DNA from: Dendrocalamus latiflorus
Lineage: Eukaryota > Streptophyta > Magnoliopsida > Poales > Poaceae
Direction: 5' to 3'
Assembly (NCBI GenBank): GCA_017311315.1
Contig: CM029626.1
Location: 26,130,645 to 26,194,644 of the forward strand
Length of the DNA: 64,000 nt
In this document: piece after piece, positions 47,052 through 59,700 of the stretch
Layout: every line of letters begins with the position of its first letter
How positions within the stretch are numbered: position 1 is the first letter of the stretch
Notes under the pieces: generated by a model
Seen by the model: the letters and a program-made list of their open reading frames with translations, nothing else
The model's database searches: none
Told to the model about the DNA's origin: nothing
Translations under genes and position numbers: made by a program

Positions 47052-48504
47052 CCCCACTCCCCTCCTTCTCCTCCTCCTTCCTCTTGCTCATCGTCCCACC
47101 TCCTTCTCTTGTTTTTCTCTTTTTAGACAAATTTGCAACCCTCACACGCATTCAGGATTCAACGGAAGAAAAAGAAAATTCCATGAATCTGTTCAATACT
47201 TTTGAAAATGCCGAATCAACATCTAGGGCATTACAATTAGTTTCTATTCATGCCTCGATTTCATATGTATCAAGTCTACAGTGCCCCTTGCAACCTATTG
47301 TGGTGGAAAGTCTAACACCAACTCAGACGGATTTAATATGCCTACAGAAATGAGCTACGACGCATATGAAGTGAATTCAGTGGGTTGAGTGGCGCTCAGT
47401 TTCATTTCGTGCCGCAATTTCGTACACGTGGAGTCTGTAGCACCCGTTGTGGTGGAAAGTTTAATGCTGACTCAGATGGATTTGAAATGCTTGCCGAAAT
47501 GGGCAAGGGTGCGTGTGAAGTCAATTTGCGATGTTTGGCACCCAGCTTCATTTCATGCCTCGATTTCATATGAACGGGGCTTGCTGTACCCATTGCAACC
47601 CGTTGTGGTGGAGTGTTTAACACGGACTCAGACGGATTCGAAATGCCTGCCAAATGAGCTACAGTGCACATGATTCCATTCATGGTGTTTGGCACACAGT
47701 CTTGTTTCATACCTCGATTTGATACGCATCAAGTCTATTATACCCGTTGCGTGGAAAGTATAAGTCTGACTCGAACATAGTTGAAATGCGTGCCGAAACG
47801 AGCTACAACGTATATGATGCCAATTTCGGGCGTTTGGCGCTCGGTATTGTTTCGTGCCTACAAACTATTGTGGCGAAAAGTTTGGCACCGAGTCGGACGG
47901 ATTCGAAATGCATGCCGAAGTGAGCTAGTGCATACGTGAAGTCCATTTGGGTTGTTAGCACTCGGTTTTGTTTTGTGCCTCTGTTCCGAACGCACTAAGT
48001 CTATTGTCCCCGATGCAACCTGCTATGGTGGAAAGTTTTACGCCGACTCGGACTCAAACAAAATGCATGCTGAAATGAGTTAGGGTGCATATGAAGTTTG
48101 TTCGTGGTGTTACCTCTTTGTTTGTATTCATGTGTTGATTTTGTACGCGTCGAGTCTATAGTACCAGCAGCAACTGTTGTGGGGGAAAGTTTTACGCGTA
48201 CTCGGACGCATTCGTAATATGTGCCAAAATGGGCTAGGGCACAAATGAAGTTAGTTCGTGGTGTTGGCGCTCCGTTTCAATTCGTGTCTCGATTTCAGAT
48301 GCTTCGTGTCGACACTACACATTGCAACCTGTTATGGTGGAATGTTTTACACCGACATAGGTGGATTCGAACTGCATGCCAAAATGAGGTAGGGCTCATA
48401 CGAAGCCAATTCGTGTTGTTCGCACTCAGTCTCAATTCACACCACAATTTTGTAAGCATCTCGTCTTAGTACTCATTACAACCTGTTGTGGTGGAAAACT
48501 GACT
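47052..48504 (+). repeat. Satellite unit 8, 5' truncated
   Basis: The unit begins at CCCCACTCC, about 460 bp into a standard unit, so its start is missing. That point is within a few bases of where the solo LTR entered unit 3. Confidence 0.85.
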
Positions 48505-50420
48505 CATGTGCCCATGAACAGAAACTGAATTCTAAAAGACACCCCTCTACACAGCCGACATCCAACCTCTGCGCCACCCAAACCACTTTTCCAAAAATTA
48601 TGAATGAAATATAGTAGATAGTTGTCGAAGGACTCTACAACATTCATATTCATGGGTTCTGCAGGAAAAATCATATTCCTTGTCTAATCTTTCAATCTCC
48701 ACTGACTGCCCGAACTCGAAAGATCAGACCGCGCAGCATCACGGAAACGCTCATAACTACTATACCATATCTTGGAATGAAGTGAATGACCAAAAATCCC
48801 CATATTTCGCATGAAAGATCCCCTAGCTTGCAGAACACAATAGACGACACAAATCGAGCAATTCACCGAATAACTGACCTGATTGAGAAACCGCTAAGAA
48901 CCAAAGGGGGAAAATGTTGGTTACTCTTGGAGACCACAGAAGATCCTTGGAACGCCAGCACGAAACACCCCACTCCCCTCCTTCTCCTCCTCCTTCCTCT
49001 TGCTCATCGTCCCACCTCCTTCTCTGGTTTTTCTCTTTTTAGACAAATTTGCAGCCCTCACACGCATTCAGGATTCAACGGAAGAAAAAGAAAATTCCAT
49101 GAATCTGTTAAATACTTTTGAAAATGCCGAATCAACATCTAGGGCATTACAATTAGTTTCTATTCATGCCTCGATTTCATATGTTTCAAGTCTATAGTGC
49201 CCCATGCAACCTATTGTGGTGGAAAGTATAACACCGAATCAGACGGATTTAATATGCCAAGAGAAATGAGCTACAACGCATATGAAGTGAATTCAGTGGG
49301 TTGAGTGGCGCTCAGTTTTGTTTCGTGCCGCAATTTCGTACACGTGGAGTCTGTAGCACCCGTTGTGGTGGAAAGTTTAACGCTGACTCAGACGGATTTG
49401 AAATGCTTGCCGAAATGGGCAAGGGTGCGTGTGAAGTCAATTTGCCATGTTTGGCACTTAGCTTCATTTCATGCCTCGATTTCATATGCACGGGGTTTGT
49501 TGTACCCGTTGCAACCCGTTGTGGTGGAGTGTTTAACACGGACTCAGACGGATTCGAAATGCCTGCCAAATGAGCTACAGTGCACATGATTCCATTGAGG
49601 GTGTTTGGCACTCAGTCTTGTTTCATACCTCGATTTGATACGCATCAAGTCTATTATACCCGTTGCGTGGAAAGTATAACTCTGACTCGAACAAAGTTGA
49701 AATGCGTGCCGAAACGAGCTACAACGTATATGATGCCAATTTCGGGCGTTTGGCGCTCGGTATTGTTTCGTGCCTGCAAACTGTTGTGGCGAAAAGTTTG
49801 GCACCGAGTCGGACGGATTCGAAATGCATGCCGAAGTGAGCTAGTGCATACGTGAAGTCCATTTGGGTTGTTGGCACTCGGTTTTGTTTTGTGCCTCCGT
49901 TCCGAACGCACTAAGTCTATTGTCCCCGATGCAACCTACTATCGTGGAAAGTTTTACGCCGAGTTGGACTCACTCAAAATGCATGCCGAAATGAGTTAGG
50001 GTGCATGTGAAGTTTGTTCGTGGTGTTACCTCTTTGTTTGTATTCATGTGTCGATTTTGTACGCGTCGAGTCTATAGTACCAGCAGCAACTGTTGTGGGG
50101 GAAAGTTTTACGCGTACTCGGACGCATTCGAAATATGTGCCAGAATGGGCTAGGGCACAAATGAAGTTAGTTCGTGGTGTTGGCGTTCCGTTTCAATTCG
50201 TGTCTCGATTTCATACGCTTCGAGTCTACACTACACATTGCAACCTGTTATGGTGGAATGTTTTACACCGACTTAGATGGATTCGAACTGCATGCCAAAA
50301 TGAGGTAGGGCTCATACGAAGCCAATTCGTGTTGTTCGCACTCAGTCTCAATTCACGCCACAATTTCGTAAGCATCTCGCCTTAGTACTCATTACAACCT
50401 GTTCTGGTGGAAAACTGACT
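48505..50420 (+). repeat. Satellite unit 9
   Basis: A 1916-bp unit. Its middle monomers match units 5/6 (GTTTTGTTTCGTGCCGCAA), while the GGCGAAAAGTTTGGCACC variant of monomer 5 is shared with unit 8, so it looks like a recombinant. Confidence 0.85.
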
Positions 50421-52305
50421 CATGTGCCCATGAACAGAAACTGAATTCTAAAAGACACCCCGCTACACAGCCGACATCCAACCTCTGCGCCACCCAAACC
50501 ACTTTTCCAGAAATTATGAATGAAATATAGCAGATAGTTGTCGAAGGTCTCTACAACTTTCATATTCATGGGTTCTGCAGGAAAAATCATAGTCCTTGTC
50601 TAATCTTTTAATATCCACTGACTGCCCGAACCCGAAAGATCAGACCGCGCAGCATCATGGAAACGCTCATAGCTACTAAACCGTTCGTTGGAATGAAGTG
50701 AACGACCAAAAATCCCCATATTTCGCATGAAAGATCCCCTAGCTTGCAGAACAGAATAGACGACACAAATCGAGCGATTCACCGAATAACTGACCTGATT
50801 GAGAAACCGCTAAGAACCAAAGGGGAAAAATGTTGGTTACTCATGGAGACCACAGAATGATCCTTGGAACGCCAGCACGAAACACCCCACTCCCCTCCTT
50901 CTCCTCCTCCTTCCTCTTGCTCATCGTCCCACCTCCTTCTCTGGTTTTTCTCTTTTTAGACAAATTTGCAGCCCTCACACGCATTCAGGACTGAACGGAA
51001 GAAAAAGAAAATTCCATGAATCTGCTAAATACTTTTGAAAATGCCGAATGAACATCTAGGGCATTACAATTAGTTTCTATTCATGCCTCGATTTCATATG
51101 TATCAAGTCTACAGTGCCCCTTGCAACCTATTGTGGTGGAAAGTCTAACACCGACTCAGACGGATTTAATATGCCTAGAGAAATGAGCTACAACGCATAT
51201 GAAGTGAATTCAGTGGGTTGAGTGGCGCTCAGTATCATTTCGTGCCACAAGTTCGTACACTTGGAGTCTGTAGCACCCGTTGTGGTGGAAAGTTTAACGC
51301 TGACTCAGATGGATTTGAAATGCTTGCCGAAATGTGCAGGGTGCGTGTGAAGTCAATTTGCGATGTTTGGCACCCAGCTTCATTTCATGCCTCGATTGCA
51401 TATGCACGGGGTTTGCTGTACCCGTTGCAACCCGTTGTGGTGGAATGTTTAACGTGTACTCAGACGGATTCGAAATGCTTGCCAAATGAGCTACAGTGCA
51501 TATGATTCCATTCAGGGTGTTCGGCACTCAGTTTTGTTCATACCTTGATTTCATACGCATCAAGTCTATTATACCCGTTGGGTGGAAAGTATAACTCTGA
51601 CTCGAACATTGTTGAAATGTGTGCCGAAATGAGCTACAACGTGTATGATGTCAATTTCGGGCGTTTGGCGCTCGGTATTGTTTCGTGCCTGCAAACTGTT
51701 GTGGCGAAAAGTTTAACACCGAGTCGGACAGATTCGAAATGCATGCCGAAGTGAGCTAGTGCATACGTGAAGTCCATTTGGGTTGTTGGCACTCGGTTTT
51801 ATTTTGTGCCTCTGTTCCGAACGCACTAAGTCTATTGTCCCCGATGCAACCTGCGATGCTGGAAAGTTTTACGCCGACCCGGACTCATTCAAAATGCATG
51901 TCGAAATGAGTTAGGGTGCATATGAAGTTTGTTCGTGGTGTTACCTCTTTGTTTGTATTCATGTGTCGATTTTGTACGCGTCGAGCCTATAGTACCAGCA
52001 GCAACTGTTGTGGGGGAAAGTTTTACGCGTACTCGGACGCATTCGTAATATGTGCCAAAATGGGCTAGGGCACAAATGAAGTTAGTTCATGGTGTTGGCG
52101 CTCCGTTTCAATTCGTGTCTCGATTTCATACGATTCGTGTTGCACTACACATCGCAACCTGTTATGGTGGAATGTTTTACACCGACTTAGGTGGATTCGA
52201 ACTGCATGCCAAAATGTTGTTCGCACACAGTCTCAATTCACGCCACAATTTCGTAAGCATCTCATCTTAGTACTCATTACAACCTGTTGTGGTGGAAAAC
52301 TGACT
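50421..52305 (+). repeat. Satellite unit 10
   Basis: A 1885-bp unit. It is short because of a roughly 30-bp deletion in monomer 8 near 52217, where CCAAAATG joins TTGTTCGCAC. Confidence 0.85.
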
Positions 52306-54229
52306 CATGTGCCCATGAACAGAAACTGAATTCTAAAAGACACCCCGCTACACAGCCGACATCCAACCTCTGCGCCACCCAAACCACTTTTCCAAAAATT
52401 ATGAATGAAATATAGCAGATAGTTGTCGAAGGTCTCTACAACTTTCATATTCATGGGTTCTGCAGGAAAAATCATATTCCTTGTCTAATGTTTCAATCTC
52501 CACTGACTGCCCGAACTCGAAAGATCAGACCGCGCAGCATCATGATAACGCTCATAACTACTAAACCGTTCGTTGGAATGAAGTGAACGACCAAAAATCC
52601 CCATATTTCGCATGAAAGATCCCCTAGCTTGCAGAACAGAATAGACGACACAAATAGAGCGATTCACCGAAAAACTGATCTGATTGAGAAACCGCTAAGA
52701 AACAAAGGGGAAAAATGTTGGTTACCCTTGGAGACCACAGAAAGATCCTTGGAACGCCAGCACGAAACACCCCACTCCCCTCCATCTCCTCCTCCTTCTC
52801 TTGCTCATCGTCCCACCTCCTTCTCTGGTTTTTCTCTTTTTAGACAAATTTGCAGCCCTCACACGCATTCAGGATTGAACGGAAGAAAAAGAAAATTCCA
52901 TGAATCTGCTAAATACTTTTGAAAATGCCGAATCAACATCTAGGGCATTACAATTAGTTTCCATTCATGCCTCGATTTCATATGTATCAAGTCTACAGTG
53001 CCCCTTGCAACCTATTGTGCTGGAAAGTCTAACACCGACACAGACGGATTTAATATGCCTAGAGAATTGAGCTACAACGCATATGAAGTGAATTCAGTGG
53101 GTTGAGTGGCGCTCAGCTTCATTTCATGCCGCAATTTCGTACACGTGGAGTCTGTAGCACCCGTTGTGGTGGAAAGTTTAACGCTGACTCAGATGGAATT
53201 GAAATGCTTGCCGAAATGGGCAAGGGTGCGTGTGAAGTCAATTTGCGATGTTTGGCACCCAGCTTCATTTCATGCCTCGATTTCATATGCACGGGGTTTG
53301 CTGTACCCGTTGCAACCCGTTGTGGTGAAATGTTTAACGTGGACTCAGACGGATTCGAAATGCATGCGAAATGAGCTACAGTGCATATGATTCCATTCAG
53401 GGTGTTCGGCACTCAGTTTTGTTTCATACCTCGATTTCATACGCATCAAGTCTATTATACCCGTTGGGTGGAAAGTATAACTCTGACTCGAAGATTGTTG
53501 AAATGCGTGCCGAAATGAGCTACAACGTATATGATGTCAATTTCGGGCGTTTGGCGCTCGGTATTGTTTCGTCCCTGCAAACTGTTGTGGTGAAAAGTTT
53601 GGCACCGAGTCGGACGGATTCGAAATGCATGCCGAAGTGAGCTAGTGCATACGTGAAGTCCATTTGGGTTGTTGGCACTCGGTTTTGTTTTGTGTCTCTG
53701 TTCCGAACGCACTAAGTCTATTGTCCCCGATGCAACCTGCTATGGTGGAAAGTTTTACGCCGACCCGGACTCATTCAAAATGCATGCCGAAATGAGTTAG
53801 GGTGCATATGAAGTTTGTTCGTGGTGTTACCTCTTTGTTTGTATTCGTGTGTCGATTTTTTATGTGTCGAGTCTATAGTACCAGCAGCAACTGTTGTGGG
53901 GGAAAGTTTTACGCGTACTCGTACGTATTCGTAATATGTGCCAAAATGGGCTAGGGCACAAATGAAGTTAGATCGTGGTGTTGGCGCTCCGTTTCAATTC
54001 GTGTCTCGATTTCATACGCTTCGTGTCTACACTACACATTGCAACCTGTTATGGTGGAATGTTTTACACCGACTTAGGTGAATTCGAACTGCATGCCAAA
54101 ATGAGGTAGGGCTCATACGAGGCCAATTCGTCTTGTTCGCACTCAGTCTCAATTCACGGCACAATTTCGTGAGCATCTCGTCTTAGTACTCATTACAACC
54201 TGTTGTGGTGGAAAACTGACTCATGCGCC
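52306..54229 (+). repeat. Satellite unit 11, last in the array
   Basis: A full unit to 54221, plus CATGCGCC, the mutated start of the next unit. Its monomer variants are closest to unit 10. Confidence 0.85.
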
Positions 54230-54473
54230 TGTTGTGGTTACAGACCAAACAGAGAGAGAGATGGTAGTGGAGAGTGAGAGAGATGAGTAGTGGGCTGTCC
54301 CTTCCCCATGGCCTGTATTCCATATATATATACATGGGGAGTGTTTTTACAATTATGCCCTTACATCTGAGTATCCCCTCTAGGAGCACTTATGTCATTA
54401 CACATGGCCTACTCTGGACCTTATAATCTTCTACCAGGCCTGCTGGGTTTAGGTGGGGGCCACCCCTACAACA
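54230..54473 (-). mobile_element. Small copia-like LTR (solo or end fragment)
   Basis: A 244-bp segment with ends TGTTGTGG and CCTACAACA. On the minus strand it reads TGTTGTAGGGG...CCACAACA and contains TATATATATATGG followed by a CT-rich tract (TCTCTCTCACTCTC), as in short copia LTRs. One side is satellite and the other is GC-rich element sequence. The 5 bp on either side (GCGCC and GGAGC) do not match, so there is no target duplication. Neither a primer binding site nor a clear polypurine tract adjoins it. Confidence 0.5.
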
Positions 54474-54918
54474 GGAGCCTCTCATGGTGAAGGGCTTCAC
54501 AGGGCCGAAGCCATGTTGCCGAGTCCTTTGGCCCCCTCCGTCCCTGCGGCCTGTGAACTTCCCCGAACTCGCGGAGCTTTGATATGCAGCGGGGTCTGAG
54601 GCCGTAGTCGAAGCCGATGCCTGGGTTGCAGCTGAGGTGGACACGTGAGCGTTCCGCCTCGAGCTGGTGGTTAGCCAGAGTAGACGCGTGCGCTCCGTCC
54701 CCTACCCTTCGAACGGGTGGCAGCGGAGCTGGCGCCTAGCCGAAGTAGACGCGCGGGGGTGTTGCTCCGCCATAGGTAAGCGTAGCAGGCCCCTATGCCA
54801 CCGCATATGCCTTGAGTGATAAGGAACACGCTGCGACGCTCGTTCTTCTGGCCGTCCGCGTGGCGAAGCGTGCTTGGTGTGGTGCGGGCCTTGAGGCGTC
54901 ATGACCATTAATATAATG

Positions 54919-54985
54919 ATGGACTTCCGGCGGTTGGGCTTCCGCCGGTTGGATTCCTGCCGATTGGACTTCCGCCGGTTGGCTC
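54919..54985 (+). repeat. Four short direct repeats upstream of a TATA box
   Basis: About four copies of an 18-nt motif with core TTCCGCCGGTTGG lie back to back just upstream of the TATATATA at 55000-55007. Short repeats in this position behave as enhancer repeats in many plant LTR U3 regions; that role is inferred here. Confidence 0.5.
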
Positions 54986-54999
54986 CCCTGCTGATGGGG

Positions 55000-55007
55000 T
55001 ATATATA
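55000..55007 (+). promoter_or_regulatory. TATA box of the GC-rich element
   Basis: TATATATA in the context GGGGTATATATACGG, in otherwise GC-rich sequence. It is the best core promoter candidate upstream of the gypsy-type gene, about 1.7 kb before its ATG. Confidence 0.5.
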
Positions 55008-55390
55008 CGGCGCTGGTGCTGCGTTTCTGCATACGACGGCAAGGTTTGCCCTGTTCTTCTCAACAGACCTACCTTCAGTCGGTGTTCCTGATGGAGCCCG
55101 TCCGCATCACTTTGAAAAATGCTGATGCACTGTAGGTGGCCTGTTAAGGAGAACGAGGCAGACTTTGCGGGACATGACCCTCGCCTTTGCCGTGTGTGAG
55201 AGGTGCCAACGGGCGAGTTCGTGCGCGCGGGTCCGTTTCTCGAAGTCAAGGTCTAGGCCGAAGCCGCAGCCAGGCTGGTGTGGCGATCGAGAAGACGGCC
55301 TCCTACGCGCGCGTTGCGTTCTCGTATGAAGATGGTGAGGTTTGACCTGTTCTCGTAGACAGATATGCTTGAGCTCATCTGCATCCGCTG

Positions 55391-56235
55391 GCAGCGGAGC
55401 TGGCGCCTAGGTGAAGTAGTCGCGCGCGCTCCGTCCCCTACCCTTCGAACGGGTGGCAGGGCAGCTGGCGCCTAGTCGAAGTAGACGCGCGCGCTACATC
55501 CCCTACCCTTCGAACGGGTGGCAGCGGAGCTGGCGCCTAGGCGAAGTAGACACGCGCGCTCCGTCTCCTACCCTTCGAACGGGTGGCAGCGGAGCTGGCG
55601 CCTAGGCGAAGTAGACGTGCGCGCTCCGTCCCCTACCCTTCGAAGGGGTGGCAGCGGAGCTGGCGCCTAGGCAAAGTAGACGCGCGCGCTCCGTCCCCTA
55701 CCCTTCGAACGGGTGGCAGCGGAGCTGGCGCCTAGGCGAAGTAGACGCGCACGCTCCGTTTCCTACCCTTCGAACGGGTGGCAGCGGACCTGGGGCCTAG
55801 GCGAAGTAGACACGCGCGCTCCGTTCCCTACCATTCGAACGGGTGGCAGCGGAACTGGCGCCTAGGCGAAGTAGACGCGCGCGCTCCATCCCCTACCCTT
55901 CGAACGGGTGGCAGCGGAGCTGGCGCCTAGGCGAAGTAGACGCGCGCGCTCCGTCCCCTACCCTTCAAACGGGTGGCAGCGGACCTGGGGCCTAGGCGAA
56001 GTAGACGCGCGCGCTCCGTCCCCTACCCTTCGAACGGGTGGCAGCGGAGCTGGCGCCTAGGCGAAGTAGAGGCGCGTGCTCCGTCCCCTACCCTTCGAAC
56101 GGGTGGTACCGGAGCTGGCGCCTAGGCGAAGTAGACGCGCGCGCTTTGTCCCCTACCCTTCGAACGGGTGGCAGCGGAGCTGGCGCCTAGGCGAAGTAGA
56201 CGCGCGCGCTCCGTCCTCTACCCTTCGAACGGGTA
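55391..56235 (+). repeat. 65-bp minisatellite, 13 copies
   Basis: These 845 bp equal exactly 13 x 65 bp. Units start GCAGCGGAGCTGGCGCCTAG and include GCGAAGTAGACGCGCGCGCT, CCGTCCCCTACC and CTTCGAACGGGTG. Copies differ by a few substitutions and have no visible indels. The unit is CpG-dense and has a near-palindromic CCCTTCGAACGGG. An isolated, diverged copy lies at about 54679-54755. Confidence 0.9.
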
Positions 56236-56735
56236 GGGCACGCGGCGGTTTGTAACTGGTGCGCGACGGGATGTGAGCGGTTGCGTGATCGTAGTGGTTC
56301 GCCTCTTCCCTAGGCAAGGGAGACACGGGGCGGGCGAGGAATGGCGCGGCTTCGAGGCTGTTATGATCCCACGGTCCGCTATGGCGCTCTTAATGGCGAC
56401 TGGGGTCGTTCCGATGCCTGGCCTCGTGTGCTCCAGCTTGCTCGTATGGGGGTGGCCACGCGGCGGGAGGCCATTGGAGCGTCATGCTCTGACGGTCCCT
56501 ACCACCACGGTCGCGCCTCTTCGTCTTCGGTTATGGGGGGGTGTGCGGGGCGGACCCTTGTACGACTGCGGTTGCGTCCTGCACGTGAACCGTCGCGACG
56601 CTTCGGCATTGGGGATGAGGAGGCTTAAAATAACCCTCGTAACCACGCCCCCGCAGCTCTACGGCTACTTCTCGCTTGCATCACCTTCTATACTCCCGTA
56701 GGACAATCGCCGCTATAGTCCTTTTGCGAGAAGCG
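56236..56735 (+). other. Leader before the gypsy-type gene
   Basis: GC-rich sequence between the minisatellite and the ATG at 56736. An AT-rich GGCTTAAAATAACC (about 56623-56636) stands out as a possible alternative promoter element. The open frames here have no recognisable domain. Confidence 0.35.
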
Positions 56736-59700
56736 ATGGCGTCTGGTGGCAAGCGTAGGCAGACGGCTGGTACCTGCGGCATCCGCCGGCGGTCTTCACC
56801 GCTGGAGGTGAAATACTCGCTCAGCGAACGCGACTCGGCGGCGGCGGATAAGTGGTGGCTGGAGAAGGAGGGCTCGTTTTCCGGCGAGCTGGGCCCCTCG
56901 CTCGTGACCGAGAAGACGATCCTGGCTACTGCGTGCGGGGAAGCTGTCCGAGCGTCAGGCGGTGCGGCTACCCGCCGTCGACGAGACGGAACCTCGCCCC
57001 GAGGAGTCGGAGGTGGTCGTATTCGTCGCCTTCTTCGACGCAGGGCTCCGCATCCTAGCGGCGGCGATCGTGGGCGATGTGCTGCGGACTGACTCCGAAT
57101 GCCGTGGCTCGGCTCGCGGTGTACAGCTGGGCCGTGCGCTCGGGAGTATGCTGGCCCAGTGCATCGTTATTTGCCTATCTGCACGAGGCGCGGTGCCAGC
57201 CCAAGGAGCGGAAGGATGGGACGCTGTCGAGCTTCGGCAGCGTCTCCTTTATTCTCCGGTCAACTTGCGGCAAGCTCTTCCCCGCGAACTCCACTCGCGG
57301 GAAGTGGGAGTCTCAGTGGATGAAGCGGTGGTTCTACCACCGTGTGGCGAGCGGAAGCAGCCTCGCGTGCACGGGCCGGTCGATCGCATTCAAGACCTCG
57401 CCTGGCCGGACGCTCGACGACGAGGACAAGCAGAGGGCCCGGCGGCTTGTAGGCGTGGCCGCCCGTCTTAACATGCGCGACCTCGCCGAAGAGTACGTGA
57501 TGTTCGACGTGTCGCCGCTCGCCCATGACTGGCGCCTCGCCGCCGAGAAGCGCCGAGACGACAACGTTCTGTCGTGGGTCTGCTTGCTGCCGGCACCTTC
57601 CGGTCCTCGTATGCCTCGACCGTGTCCCCCCTTTGCTCGCGCGGAATGTGTTATATGCTAATGTTATCTTGTTTACTTCAGGGATTCGCTTGGAGGATGC
57701 GGAGCAGGCCGCGCGCGTATTCCTGGGGCCGTATACCGGTAGGGAGCACGAGCAGCGCGCGTCCGCTATAGCCGAGGTGGGGCTGTGGCAAATAAACCGC
57801 GTGTGCGAGGCCCTGGGCCTTGCCGTGCCGGACCGTGCTGCTCTGGACGACGGTGCAGCGAGGAAGAAGGCGCCGTCTCGGAAGAGGGGCCGAGGTGGGG
57901 CGTCTGCCGTGCTTGGTGCGGCAGCTGCTACTGCTGCTGCTAGCGCTCCCGAGGGCGTGGCAGACGCGGAGTCGGATTCGGCGAAGTATGCCTATTCAGG
58001 CTTGGATGGCGCGGACGCCGGAGGCGAAGGATCTTCGGCGAGTGCCCTGAACGGCGGGCTTGCCGCGAGCAGCTGGAGAGGGGAAGTCTCGTCACTCGCC
58101 GCGGTCGCCGAGACAGAATCCGTGCGGACCGGCGATGCTGAGGTGGAGCCTTCGACCGTGGCCGCTGTGGTGCCGGAGACGCCCTCCATGGGGGCGCACG
58201 GAGCCCTGCTGCCTTCACCGACGGCAGCAGCAGAAGCCGAGGTGCCCCTGCAGAAACTGCCACAGCGGAACCTTCTCCCCCGGGTGCTGCAGCCGCGAGG
58301 GCCTCTCCAGCAGCGACTGCTGGGGTGGTGTCGTTGCTGCCTGCCCCGGCTTAGCGGCCGTGTCTGCGGCCGGAGCTTCACCGTACGAGGAGGGGATTCA
58401 TCGTGGCGACGGGCATCGGGAGCTTGTGGGACTCGGATGCGCCTGCCGAAGTCCCCGCGGTGCCCGCCTCCTATGCTTTCCAGGCCACGCCGTCTGCCGT
58501 GCAGGAACGGTCGGTGCCGGCCCCGAACGCGGAGGCTTCTGTTCCTTGCGGGACCACGCCTTCCGTGGGGACTTGCGCCGCCGCTCCCCTGCCTGAGACT
58601 AGGGGCGGGCCCCCGAAGCCCTCCTTCCGCTACCGAAGGTAAGGCGGCTTAGCCTACCGTGGTGTGTTCTTCGTTGCGCCTTGCGGCGCTCATCTGCGTT
58701 CCTGCCTGCAGCGTCGCTTATTCCGGAGGAGGAGCCCTTGGTGGAACATGGGACCGCCGCGCGTGTGAGCCCCGCGGACTTTGTGCCTCCCCCGGAGACG
58801 CTGAGGGCGTGGCGCGGGGTTGCGGATGACGCAGCTACCGGCGTCGGCCAGCAAGCGCTGGAGGCCTACGGGGCGGGGCGCCTCGGGGACGCCTTTGAGG
58901 TGTCGGGGGTGAGGGTAAGTACTCATACGACAACACCTGGGCCTGCTGAGCTTGCTAAGTCTTTTCGTTTCGCAGACGCTTGTGCTGGGGCAGGCCTTGC
59001 AAACGGCCTATACTCGTGCCCAAAGGGCGCTTGAGGATAGGCTGCGGGCCACCGAGGAGGAGCTACGCGAAGCCTCGGGAGCCCGTTCTGCCCAGGATGC
59101 CCGCATCCGCCAGCTGGAAGCGGAGTGCGCCGAAGCGAAAGCACACGCCTTGCTAGAGAGGGAAAAAGGCGTCGGCACGGGAGTCGGCCGCGGAGGCTGC
59201 GCAGCAGGTGTTTGCGGCAGAGCGGGATGGCCTTCTGCAACAGGTCACCTTACTAGAGAGGGAAAAGGGCGAGCTCGCCTTGACTCTAGCGGAGCGTAAC
59301 CAGACGCTTGGCGGCGCCTCGGTGATTGCGTGGGACGCCATGCAAGCGCTGGAGCGCCATCTCCAAGGGCTTGTGGCTAAGGTGTCGGACCGCGCCTTTG
59401 GCCCGGAGGAGCTGTCTCGGACCCTCCGCTGGGTCGGAGATGCCGCCAACGTCGCGCGCGGCGCTGCGACAACCTTCGGCAAGCACTGCGCGTACACATC
59501 GGCATGCCTAGTGTGCGCGCTCCTGCAGCACCGCGGTTGCACGCACGTCGCCGGGTAGAGGACCCCCAGCTGGAGATGCCCGGCGGGGCCGGAGTAATGT
59601 CCGGCGCCGTCCGCTCCGCTCGCCGCGCCATCAAGCCCTTCTACGAACGGATCTGGGATTACGTCGGGGCAGACGCTGCGCGGGTCAAACTCCGGAAGTC

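Larger units (their letters stand above)
47052..54229 (+). repeat. Composite satellite array, right block (units 8-11)
   Basis: The same 1.9-kb composite units resume directly after the Angela LTR and in the same orientation as the left block. They stop at 54229 in the anchor of a would-be next unit, where a small LTR begins. See the left block for unit structure. Confidence 0.9.
54474..55390 (+). mobile_element. GC-rich element, 5' part with promoter-like region
   Basis: Noncoding, GC-rich sequence that I take as the LTR or leader of the gypsy-type element carrying the gene at 56736. It holds one early partial minisatellite unit (about 54679-54755) and a promoter-like cluster at 54919-55007. 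I could not find LTR ends or a primer binding site, so the limits are uncertain. Confidence 0.4.

Noticed and set aside
55391..56235. Regular repeats considered as a CRISPR-like array
   Set aside because: Repeats are contiguous with no unique spacers, and the setting is plant retroelement DNA.
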